From Paracoccaceae bacterium (GTDB lineage Bacteria > Pseudomonadota > Alphaproteobacteria > Rhodobacterales > Rhodobacteraceae): a DNA stretch of 5,010 nt. Each line of letters begins with the position of its first letter. Position 1 is the first letter of the stretch. The position numbers and the translations under genes are program-made. Under the pieces are notes generated by a model, which saw only the letters and a program-made list of their open reading frames with translations, did no database searches and was not told the origin of the DNA. The stretch lies in assembly GCA_003551745.1 (NCBI GenBank), contig PUNI01000023.1, positions 1 to 5,010 of the forward strand, read 5' to 3'. Positions 1 through 5,010 of this stretch are shown in pieces.

Positions 1-655
1 GGCTCGCCACCAGAACGAAGCCGTGCCAGATCGCGGTGTTGAAGGGCAGCGTCTCCCACAGGAAGAAGGCCACGCCCACGGTATAGATCAGGCCGCCGAC
101 GAGCATCAGGGCGATGACCGGACCCGGCAGCGCCGCGATCACGGCCTGACCGGCCAGCACCACCGCCCAGCCCATACCGAGATAGAGCGCCAGCGCCAGC
201 CAGCGGAACCGGTCGGGCGCGGCCATCTTCAGCCCCACGCCGACTGCCGCCGCGCCCCAGAGCCCCGCAGTCAGCGCCATGCCCTGCCCCGAGATCATGG
301 TGAAGGGCATGTAGGTGCCCGCGATCTTCAGATAGATCGCCGCATGGTCAAGCCGCCGGTAGAGCCAGCGCCAGGCCGCGTCTGGGGTCAGGTGGTAGAG
401 CGCCGAGCAGGCGATCATCGCCGCCAGCGCGCCACCGTAGACACTGACCCCCAGCACCGCCCAGGGCTCGCCCCGCGCGGTCAGCGTCAGCACGATCAGG
501 GCCGGCACCGCCAGCGCCACCACCGCCAGCCCGATCAGATGCACCACCGCGTCCGACAGCCGCTCGGCGCGGAGGGCAGCACGCTGCGGCGCTGGACGGA
601 CATCGGGAGAGACTGGGGTCATGCCGGGGCTCTGGTGCGGGCTCATGTTGAACAT
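1..655 (-). CDS. trhA: PAQR/hemolysin III-family membrane protein, TrhA type (3' end outside window)
   Basis: The reading frame gives 218 residues and is still open at the window edge; the family usually ends about 10 residues later. It is an integral inner-membrane protein: a Pro/Ala/Arg-rich cytosolic N-terminus (1-32) is followed by about seven hydrophobic segments. Family motifs are in order: SDAVVHLIG (34-42), CSALYH (83-88), LDH followed by a GTY (102-115), GGLIYTVGVAFFLWE (187-201) and IWHGFVLVAS (209-218). Ser84, His88, Asp103 and His211 match the conserved polar and metal-site residues of the PAQR superfamily. Bacterial members are linked to membrane energy and fluidity homeostasis; the old name hemolysin III does not prove toxin activity. 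The start is uncertain: ATG at 655 has only a distant AAGGGT (673-668), ATG at 646 has nothing better, and ATG at 622 is also in frame. It lies 315 bases downstream of glmM, so it is probably transcribed separately. Confidence 0.9.
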   Translation of the reverse strand, partial: MFNMSPHQSPGMTPVSPDVRPAPQRAALRAERLSDAVVHLIGLAVVALAVPALIVLTLTARGEPWAVLGVSVYGGALAAMIACSALYHLTPDAAWRWLYRRLDHAAIYLKIAGTYMPFTMISGQGMALTAGLWGAAAVGVGLKMAAPDRFRWLALALYLGMGWAVVLAGQAVIAALPGPVIALMLVGGLIYTVGVAFFLWETLPFNTAIWHGFVLVAS

Positions 656-970
656 AAGGAGAATATGACCCTTGCACAGGGCCGGCGGGATTGGCGATAC
701 GGACGCACGGTCAGTTCACGGCAAAATGAGGCGATCGTCCCTCTGCAGGGCCCCCACCTTGCGGGCGCAGAGGGCCGGGCAGCGCGCCGCGTCCTAGCCA
801 CAAGGCCACCCTTGGTCACTGTATGATCCTAGTTTCCCTTTCCATTTGCCAATCGACTCCACGGCCGAGCGGCAATCGCGGATGGCGGGCATCGAAGCTT
901 GGCGCGTCAGAGGACCATCGGCTCTCCGGGCGCGGCCTGTGGCGCGCGGCACGGGCGCGGCGCAGGGGTC
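656..970. other. Intergenic spacer between glmM and trhA, no gene recognised
   Basis: This 315-base stretch lies between the end of glmM and the start of trhA. I find no protein with family motifs on either strand, no tRNA and no convincing rho-independent terminator. It contains the inverted repeat at 739-774, a short 5-bp inverted repeat at 801-814 (caagg/ccttg with a 4-base loop), and a 9-base direct repeat (gggcgcggc at 928-936 and 953-961). It is less GC-rich around 640-735 and 815-850 than the genes, as expected for regulatory DNA. The trhA promoter should lie here, but I could not place a good -35/-10 pair; TTGGCA with TAGGAT near 855-825 on the minus strand has only a 15-base spacer. 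Confidence 0.6.
739..774. repeat. 8-bp perfect inverted repeat (possible RNA hairpin)
   Basis: CCCTCTGC at 739-746 is the exact reverse complement of GCAGAGGG at 767-774, with a 20-base GC-rich loop. It lies about 200 bases downstream of the glmM stop and about 85 bases upstream of trhA. There is no T-run directly after the stem on either strand, so it does not look like a standard terminator; on the minus strand a short TTTT occurs about 13 bases further on. It could be the end of the glmM transcript, part of a trhA leader, or chance in GC-rich DNA. Confidence 0.4.
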
Positions 971-2314
971 TCAGGGCGCCTGTTCCACCGCCGCGACGAT
1001 GCTCTCGACGATCTCGGCCATCAGCGCCTCGTCCTCGGTCTCGGCCATGACGCGGATCAGGGGTTCGGTGCCGGACTTGCGGATGAGGAGCCGGCCGCTG
1101 CCGTTCAGCCGCGCCTCGGCGGCGGCGATGGCGGCCTGCACGGGCGCCAGCGAAAGCGGCTCGCTGCCGGCGGCGAAGCGGACGTTCTCCAGCCGCTGCG
1201 GCACCGGATCGAAGCTGCGGGCGAGCCGGCTCGCAGGCTCCCCGGTGGCGGCCATGGCGGCGAGAAACTGCAGCGCAGCGATCAGACCGTCGCCGGTGGT
1301 GGCGTAGTCGGTCATAACGATGTGGCCCGACTGTTCGCCGCCGAGGTTCCAGCCCCCCGCGCGCATGCGTTCCACCACATAGCGGTCGCCCACCCGGGTG
1401 CGCTCGAGCCGCAGCCCCTGCCCCGCCAGATAGCGCTCGAGACCCAGGTTCGACATCACAGTGGCCACCAGCACGCCGCCGGAGAGCCGGCCCTCCTCGG
1501 CCCAGCGGCGGGCGAAGAGCGCCATGATCTGGTCGCCGTCGGCGACCGTGCCGGTCTCGTCGATCAGGATCACCCGGTCGGCGTCGCCATCGAGGCAGAT
1601 GCCAAGGTCGGCGCCGTGGGCGCGCACCGCCTCGGCCGCCGCCTGCGGGTCGGTCGAGCCGCAGCCTGCGTTGATGTTGAAGCCGTCGGGCGCGACGCCG
1701 ATGGGGATCACCTCGGCGCCCAGTTCCCACAGCGCCTCGGGCGCGGCGCGGTAGGCGGCGCCATTGGCGCAGTCGATCACCACCTTGAGCCCGTCGAGCC
1801 GGACCCGGCCGGGGATCGTCGTCTTGGCGTATTCGATGTAGCGGCCCAGCTCGTCACCGACGCGCTTGGCCCGACCGATCTCCTCGGGCGCGACGAGATG
1901 GATGCCGTTTTCCAGAAGCGCCTCGATCTCGGCTTCGGCGGCGTCGGAAAGCTTGAAGCCGTCGGGGCCGAAGAACTTGATGCCGTTGTCGTGGTGGGGG
2001 TTGTGCGAGGCCGAGATCATGATGCCGAGATCGGCGCGCATCGAACGGGTGAGAAAGCCCACCGCCGGCGTGGGCACCGGGCCCAGCAGCAGCACGTTCA
2101 TGCCCATCGAGGTCAGCCCGGCGGTGAGCGCGTTCTCCAGCATGTAGCCCGAACGCCGCGTGTCCTTGCCGATGACCACCCGGTGGCGGTTGGCGCCGTC
2201 GCGGCGGAAGAAGCCGCCCGCGGCGGCGCCGAGGCGCAGCGCCGTCGCCGCCGTCATCGGGTCGCTGTTGGCCCGCCCGCGCACCCCGTCGGTGCCGAAA
2301 AGACGCCGCGTCAT
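971..2314 (-). CDS. glmM: Phosphoglucosamine mutase
   Basis: This cytosolic enzyme converts glucosamine-6-phosphate to glucosamine-1-phosphate through a glucosamine-1,6-bisphosphate intermediate, supplying UDP-GlcNAc for peptidoglycan and lipopolysaccharide. The 447 residues match the usual bacterial length (about 445). The four expected sites are visible: [10 protein letters not shown] at the N-terminus (4-13); the catalytic loop ISASHNP (100-106), with Ser103 as the phosphorylated serine; the magnesium loop DGDADR (242-247); and the sugar-binding GGEQSGH (325-331). The C-terminal phosphate-binding loop [12 protein letters not shown] spans 412-423. Nothing essential is missing, so it should be active once phosphorylated. 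The ATG is certain: a perfect GGAGGT lies 6 bases upstream and the start overlaps the folP stop by 4 bases (ATGA), so translation of the two is probably coupled. The folP-glmM pair is conserved in many Proteobacteria. Confidence 0.98.
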   Translation of the reverse strand: MTRRLFGTDGVRGRANSDPMTAATALRLGAAAGGFFRRDGANRHRVVIGKDTRRSGYMLENALTAGLTSMGMNVLLLGPVPTPAVGFLTRSMRADLGIMISASHNPHHDNGIKFFGPDGFKLSDAAEAEIEALLENGIHLVAPEEIGRAKRVGDELGRYIEYAKTTIPGRVRLDGLKVVIDCANGAAYRAAPEALWELGAEVIPIGVAPDGFNINAGCGSTDPQAAAEAVRAHGADLGICLDGDADRVILIDETGTVADGDQIMALFARRWAEEGRLSGGVLVATVMSNLGLERYLAGQGLRLERTRVGDRYVVERMRAGGWNLGGEQSGHIVMTDYATTGDGLIAALQFLAAMAATGEPASRLARSFDPVPQRLENVRFAAGSEPLSLAPVQAAIAAAEARLNGSGRLLIRKSGTEPLIRVMAETEDEALMAEIVESIVAAVEQAP

Positions 2315-3390
2315 CCCTTCACCTCCCCCGCCTGACCCGTGTGGGCACCGGTGGCGCCAGCGCCCGCCCAGGATGCATCCGGCGCATCCGGTGCATCTTG
2401 CGTCACCGCGCGCCAGAGCCGCAGCGCCTGAACGGTGGGCTCGACATCATGCACCCGCAGGATCTGCACGCCTTGTGCCACACCGGCCAGCGCCACGGCA
2501 AGCGAGCCCGGCACGCGCGCCGCCGGCAGCTCGGCGCCGCCGATGGTGCCGATGAAGCGCTTGCGCGATGCCCCCAGCAGCAGCGTGCAGCCGAGGCCGT
2601 GGAAAAGGCCGAGCCCGCGCAGCAGCGCGAGGTTGTGCCCGACGGTCTTGCCGAAGCCGATGCCCACGTCGAGCAGGATCTGCGACCGGGGGATGCCCTG
2701 GGCTTCGGCGAATCCCATGCGTTCTTCAAGGAAATCATAGATGTCGAGCAGCACGTCCTCATAGCGCGGGTCGTCCTGCATCGTGCCGGGATCGCCCTGG
2801 GCATGCATCAGGCAGACCGGGCGCCGGGCTTTGGCCGCCATCGGCGCCATTTCGGGATCGTGGCGCAGGGCCGAGACATCGTTGAGAAGATCGGCGCCGG
2901 CGTCGAAGGCGGCACGGGCGACGCTGGCCTTTCGGGTATCGATCGACACCGGGCCGAGACGGGACAGCGCCGCGACCACGCCCCGGGTGCGGGAGATCTC
3001 CACCTCCGCCGGCACCTCCCCGGCGCCGGGGCGGGTGGATTCGCCGCCCACGTCGACGATCTCGGCGCCCGCGGCGACCATGGCCCGACCATGGGCCTGG
3101 GCGACCTCGCGGCCGAGGAAGCTGCCGCCATCGCTGAAGCTGTCGGGCGTGACGTTGAGGATGCCCATGACCCGCGGCCGGTCCATCGTCAGCCCCACCA
3201 CCGGCGGGCGCGATGAGGTGAGCCGCAGGCGCACGTCATCGGGCAGGTCGACGGCCGCGATCACCTGCGGCGGCGTGCCGCGTTCGAGGACCTCGACGCG
3301 ATCGAACCAGCACCAGCCGCCGGCAAGCGACAGCGCCTCCGGCGAGCGGGGCGCAGTGCAGCTGAGAAGCGGGCGAAACCGGGCGACCAT
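2311..3390 (-). CDS. folP: Dihydropteroate synthase with N-terminal extension
   Basis: FolP joins p-aminobenzoate to 6-hydroxymethyl-7,8-dihydropterin diphosphate to give dihydropteroate in folate synthesis; it is the sulfonamide target. The TIM-barrel core runs from about residue 73 to 327, with every family motif: [14 protein letters not shown] (76-89), GGESTRPGA (115-123), DTRK (151-154), ND (170-171), MHAQG (195-199), DVGIGFGKT (241-249), GASRKRFI (273-280) and RVHDV (312-316). At 359 residues it exceeds the usual 270-290. About 70 extra N-terminal residues include a Trp-rich [12 protein letters not shown] (24-35), which I recall in related Rhodobacterales proteins. A low-complexity Asp/Ala/Gly tail follows residue 330. 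The ATG at 3390 has only a poor GGGGC directly upstream; the next in-frame Met (69) would remove the whole extension. I keep the longer start because the extension looks like real protein. It overlaps glmM by 4 bases and lies 91 bases after the hydrolase gene. Confidence 0.96.
   Translation of the reverse strand: MVARFRPLLSCTAPRSPEALSLAGGWCWFDRVEVLERGTPPQVIAAVDLPDDVRLRLTSSRPPVVGLTMDRPRVMGILNVTPDSFSDGGSFLGREVAQAHGRAMVAAGAEIVDVGGESTRPGAGEVPAEVEISRTRGVVAALSRLGPVSIDTRKASVARAAFDAGADLLNDVSALRHDPEMAPMAAKARRPVCLMHAQGDPGTMQDDPRYEDVLLDIYDFLEERMGFAEAQGIPRSQILLDVGIGFGKTVGHNLALLRGLGLFHGLGCTLLLGASRKRFIGTIGGAELPAARVPGSLAVALAGVAQGVQILRVHDVEPTVQALRLWRAVTQDAPDAPDASWAGAGATGAHTGQAGEVKG
2321..2326 (-). promoter_or_regulatory. 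Shine-Dalgarno site of glmM inside the end of folP
   Basis: The minus strand reads GGAGGT, a perfect anti-16S match, 6 bases before the glmM ATG at 2314. It is embedded in the codons for the last residues of FolP (GEVKG). With the ATGA stop-start overlap this shows glmM has its own strong initiation site as well as coupling to folP. Confidence 0.85.
2371..2397. repeat. Three 9-base tandem repeats coding the FolP tail
   Basis: On the minus strand the units are GATGCACCG, GATGCGCCG and GATGCATCC, coding Asp-Ala-Pro, Asp-Ala-Pro and Asp-Ala-Ser near the FolP C-terminus (332-340). The whole-codon period means slippage here would change tail length without a frameshift. It lies outside the catalytic barrel. 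Confidence 0.7.
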
Positions 3391-3428
3391 GCCCCGGCCC
3401 TACAGCGCCGGTGGCACCCTCGCAAGCG

Positions 3429-3472
3429 GGCCGCCGCGAGCGGCCGGAGCCGGGCCTCAACGCGGCCGGAGC
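3429..3472. repeat. 11-bp direct repeat plus GC hairpin in the hydrolase-folP spacer
   Basis: The 11-mer gcggccggagc occurs at 3440-3450 and again at 3462-3472, exactly 22 bases apart. The copy at 3440 also forms the right arm of a 6-bp inverted repeat, ggccgc (3429-3434) with gcggcc (3440-3445), around a 5-base loop. It follows the hydrolase stop by 10-55 bases on the minus strand. No T-run follows, so a rho-independent terminator is unlikely. Spacer sequence this GC-rich gives such repeats easily by chance. Confidence 0.45.
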
Positions 3473-3481
3473 GGGCTGGCG

Positions 3482-4102
3482 TCAGTTGGACGCCATCTCC
3501 ACCGGGCGGCGGTAGAAGCGATGCACGCCGATCTGGGCGGTCATCTCATAGGCGGAGGCCCAGGCGGGGTTGACCGCCGTGGTGTGAAAATGGGTCGCCC
3601 CGTCCGTGAGCGCGCGCGGTGCGCCGGCGGCCATCTCTCGGGCGATGCGTTCGGCGCGCGCCATGGCCCTTGGGTCCTCGGCCCGGTCCAGCGAACCGTC
3701 GCAGGCGTAGGAGAACTGGCAAGCGCCAGCCCTGCGCGCGCCCTGGCGGACCACGGCGCAGATGCTGCCCGGGAAGCGCGGCGCCTCGACCCTGTTCAGC
3801 ACCACCTCGGCCACCGCGCGCATGCCGCGCAGGCCCTCGCCGCGGGCCTCGTGGTAGAGCGCCTCCGTCAGGCAGGCGAGCTCGGCGCCGCGGGCCCGCT
3901 CGGGCGGCCACAGCGACCTTGGTCGTTCCGGTTCGGAGAGGCGCGCCACCTGCCCCGGCATTCCCGCCCCAAGCAGGTCCTGCTCCTGCCCCAGAAGATC
4001 GGCCATGCGCGGATCGAGGCGTGCGGCCGGCTCGGCCACGGCCATGCCAGCCAGCAGAACACAAAATGCTATTGTGGGCGCAAGCGCCCTCATGAACCCC
4101 AT
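3482..4102 (-). CDS. Exported cell wall hydrolase, SleB/CwlJ family
   Basis: This 206-residue protein should act on peptidoglycan in the periplasm. Residues 1-23 form a signal peptide (MGF-MRAL, hydrophobic core, GMAVA then EP) with likely cleavage after AVA. A poorly conserved linker (about 24-72) precedes the Hydrolase_2/SleB domain (about 75-200): LACLTEALYHEARGE with Glu85 as likely catalytic acid, MRAVAEVVLNRV (94-105), FPGSICAVV, CQFSYACDG (128-136) and THFHTTAVNPAW (169-180). Four cysteines in the domain could form disulfides. The frame extends to an ATG at 4204, but that start would place the promoter and leader inside the gene and put 34 Cys-rich residues before a clean signal peptide; the ATG at 4102, preceded by GGGGGA, is better. 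Family members in spore formers attack spore cortex; alphaproteobacterial ones lack that context, so the exact substrate and cleavage site are unknown. It lies 150 bases after ppdK and 91 before folP. Confidence 0.92.
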   Translation of the reverse strand: MGFMRALAPTIAFCVLLAGMAVAEPAARLDPRMADLLGQEQDLLGAGMPGQVARLSEPERPRSLWPPERARGAELACLTEALYHEARGEGLRGMRAVAEVVLNRVEAPRFPGSICAVVRQGARRAGACQFSYACDGSLDRAEDPRAMARAERIAREMAAGAPRALTDGATHFHTTAVNPAWASAYEMTAQIGVHRFYRRPVEMASN

Positions 4103-4161
4103 GACTGTCCCCCCAGTCGGACACGCGCCCGGCAGCAGGGCGCAGGTTGCCGCACGGCAAC
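4103..4161 (-). promoter_or_regulatory. Structured 5' leader of the cell wall hydrolase gene
   Basis: In transcription order three perfect inverted repeats follow one another: 4161-4146 (GTTGCCG, 2-base centre, CGGCAAC); 4143-4125 (GCGCCC, 7-base loop, GGGCGC); and 4118-4103 (GACTG, loop GGGGGA, CAGTC). The last abuts the ATG at 4102 and displays the Shine-Dalgarno sequence in its loop. Together they fill nearly the whole predicted leader of about 63 bases. This could tune ribosome access or message stability; the first repeat, just after the predicted start point, could instead be a protein operator. I recognise no known riboswitch class. Confidence 0.5.
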
Positions 4162-4171
4162 ACACATTTTC

Positions 4172-4200
4172 AAAGTAGCGAAATTTCGGAAATTTGTCCA
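4172..4200 (-). promoter_or_regulatory. Sigma70-like promoter of the cell wall hydrolase gene
   Basis: Minus strand: -35 TGGACA (4200-4195), a 17-base spacer, then -10 TACTTT (4177-4172). The predicted start is near 4165, about 63 bases before the ATG at 4102. It is the most AT-rich patch of the window. The spacer holds the palindrome CGAAATTTCG (4179-4188) and a second AAATTT at 4190-4195, which could be an operator. The promoter lies inside the longer hydrolase frame, which argues for the downstream start, and it may also serve folP and glmM. Confidence 0.6.
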
Positions 4201-4230
4201 CCACGCGGGCGCATGGGGGGCGAATCGTCG

Positions 4231-4245
4231 CGATCCCGCGGATCG
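4231..4245. repeat. 6-bp hairpin just after the ppdK stop
   Basis: CGATCC (4231-4236) and GGATCG (4240-4245) are perfect reverse complements around a 3-base loop, 7 bases beyond the ppdK stop codon. There is no U-tract after it on the minus strand, so it is at best a 3'-end stabilising hairpin or a weak terminator. Confidence 0.35.
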
Positions 4246-4252
4246 GACCCGC

Positions 4253-5010
4253 TCAGCCCGGCCGCGCCGCCAGAGGTATCTCGGGCGCCGGCAGGCTGCG
4301 GCCGGAGGACAGCGCCAGCTGCGCGGCGGCGAGCCGGGCGAGCGGCACGCGGAATGGCGAGCAGGAGACATAGTCGAACCCGGCCTCGCGGCAGAAGGCG
4401 ATCGATTCGGTGTTGCCGCCATGCTCGCCGCAGATCGAGAGCGTCAGCCCGGCCTGCGCCCGGCGGCCACGGTCGGCCGCGAGCAGCAAGAGCTCGCCCA
4501 CCCCGTCGACGTCGAGGGTGTGGAACGGATCCTCCGGGAAAACCCCCTGCTGCACGTAGGACGACATGAAGCGGCCGGCGTCGTCGCGGCTGAGCCCGTA
4601 AGTCATCTGGGTCAGGTCGTTGGTACCGAAGCTGAGGAATTCGCAGTGCTGGGCGATCTCGCCGGCGCGCAGCGCGGCGCGCGGGGTCTCGACCATCACG
4701 CCCAGACGATAGCGGAACACGGCTCCCCGCTGCACCCGCACCGCCGCCGCCACCGCGTCGATGCGTGCCTTCACGAGCTCGACCTCGCGCCGGGCCGAGA
4801 CGAGCGGGATCATGATTTCCGGCATGGTTATGCCGAGTCTGACCCCCCGCATCCCCAGCATGGGGTTGTATTCCGACAAGGCCTCGGCGCGGCGCGTGAT
4901 CTCCGAGAGCGGCTTGTCGAGCGCCTCGGCAAGCTCGCGCAGCCCTTCGCGGCCGTGCGGCAGGAACTCGTGCAGCGGCGGATCGAACAGCCGGATACAG
5001 ACCGGCAGAC
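4253..5010 (-). CDS. ppdK: Pyruvate phosphate dikinase, C-terminal PEP/pyruvate domain (5' part outside window, apparent internal deletion)
   Basis: PPDK interconverts pyruvate, ATP and phosphate with PEP, AMP and diphosphate in the cytosol. Only the last 251 codons of a gene normally near 880 codons are visible; counting from the first full codon (5008-5006), the frame is open upstream. Family motifs: IRLFDPPLHEF (5-15, Arg6), NPMLGMRG (48-55), MIPLV (66-70), VMVETPRAAL (104-113, Glu107), FGTNDLTQMTYG (127-138, Asn130 and metal-binding Asp131), ICGEHGG (192-198, catalytic Cys193) and YVSCSPFRVPLARLAAAQ (213-230). From memory these match Clostridium symbiosum Arg617, Glu745, Asn768, Asp769 and Cys831. 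Spacings agree exactly except Arg6-Glu107, 101 here against 128. The missing 27 residues fall where RLGITMPEI runs straight into MIPLV; the family has an extra helix (PEI...MQ.RA...E) there. Frame and catalytic residues are intact, but the barrel may be disturbed. The upstream TTG at 4879 is not a real start. Confidence 0.93.
   Translation of the reverse strand, partial: LPVCIRLFDPPLHEFLPHGREGLRELAEALDKPLSEITRRAEALSEYNPMLGMRGVRLGITMPEIMIPLVSARREVELVKARIDAVAAAVRVQRGAVFRYRLGVMVETPRAALRAGEIAQHCEFLSFGTNDLTQMTYGLSRDDAGRFMSSYVQQGVFPEDPFHTLDVDGVGELLLLAADRGRRAQAGLTLSICGEHGGNTESIAFCREAGFDYVSCSPFRVPLARLAAAQLALSSGRSLPAPEIPLAARPG

Noticed and set aside
348..677. 109-codon minus-strand frame at the start of trhA
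   Set aside because: Wrong frame; the real frame, offset from it, gives the transmembrane segments and motifs of the TrhA family.
801..814. 5-bp hairpin downstream of glmM as a terminator
   Set aside because: Short stem, no T-run after it on either strand, and about 160 bases beyond the glmM stop.
23..826. 267-codon plus-strand frame across trhA
   Set aside because: Antisense to a frame with clear PAQR motifs; Arg/His/Gln-rich without a domain. Only its last 53 codons have a ribosome site, noted separately as a weak possibility.
816..1730. 304-codon minus-strand frame overlapping the end of glmM
   Set aside because: Different frame from the intact glmM and Arg/Gly-rich; a compositional shadow.
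899..2335. 478-codon plus-strand open frame antisense to glmM
   Set aside because: It mirrors glmM codon bias in GC-rich DNA; the translation is rich in Arg, His, Gly and Ala, has no domain, and opposes a complete GlmM with all motifs.
2341..3216. 291-codon plus-strand open frame antisense to folP
   Set aside because: Shadow of folP; low-complexity translation with no recognisable motif.
3397..3425. Possible folP promoter TTGCGA, 17 bases, TAGGGC on the minus strand
   Set aside because: The -10 matches poorly and the start point would fall on the folP ATG itself.
4103..4204. Longer start (ATG at 4204) for the cell wall hydrolase
   Set aside because: It would place the promoter, leader hairpins and 34 unusual residues inside the gene and bury the signal peptide.
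4253..4879. Independent 208-codon gene starting at 4879
   Set aside because: The codon there is an internal TTG; the frame and PPDK homology run on without a break to the window edge.

Overview
All recognisable genes in this window lie on the minus strand. The DNA is very GC-rich, with strong codon bias that opens long non-coding frames antisense to the genes. The proteins and the gene order (pyruvate phosphate dikinase, a SleB-type cell wall hydrolase, FolP with a long N-terminal extension, GlmM) point to an alphaproteobacterium, most likely of the Rhodobacterales. That placement is an inference from protein character; no rRNA or other marker gene is present.

Layout in transcription order, from high to low coordinates: (1) 5010-4253, the last 251 codons of ppdK, cut by the window edge, with all visible catalytic residues present but an apparent in-frame loss of about 27 residues; (2) 4252-4103, a gap holding an AT-rich sigma70-like promoter and a short leader with three back-to-back inverted repeats; (3) 4102-3482, an exported SleB-family cell wall hydrolase; (4) 3481-3391, a GC-rich spacer with an 11-bp direct repeat; (5) 3390-2311, folP; (6) 2314-971, glmM, joined to folP by a 4-base ATGA overlap; (7) 970-656, a 315-base spacer with no convincing gene and one clear inverted repeat; (8) 655-1, a PAQR/hemolysin III-family membrane protein (TrhA type), whose last few residues lie beyond the window.

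Functionally, the centre is a housekeeping block. FolP makes dihydropteroate for folate, and GlmM makes glucosamine-1-phosphate for UDP-GlcNAc and hence peptidoglycan and lipid A. The upstream hydrolase cuts or remodels the peptidoglycan that GlmM helps to build. PpdK interconverts pyruvate and PEP, and TrhA is linked to membrane homeostasis.

I see no CRISPR array, mobile element, tRNA, rRNA or phage gene, and no clear new system. The points most worth a second look are the 27-residue gap in the PpdK barrel domain and the compact structured leader of the hydrolase gene, where the Shine-Dalgarno sequence sits in a hairpin loop next to the start codon.
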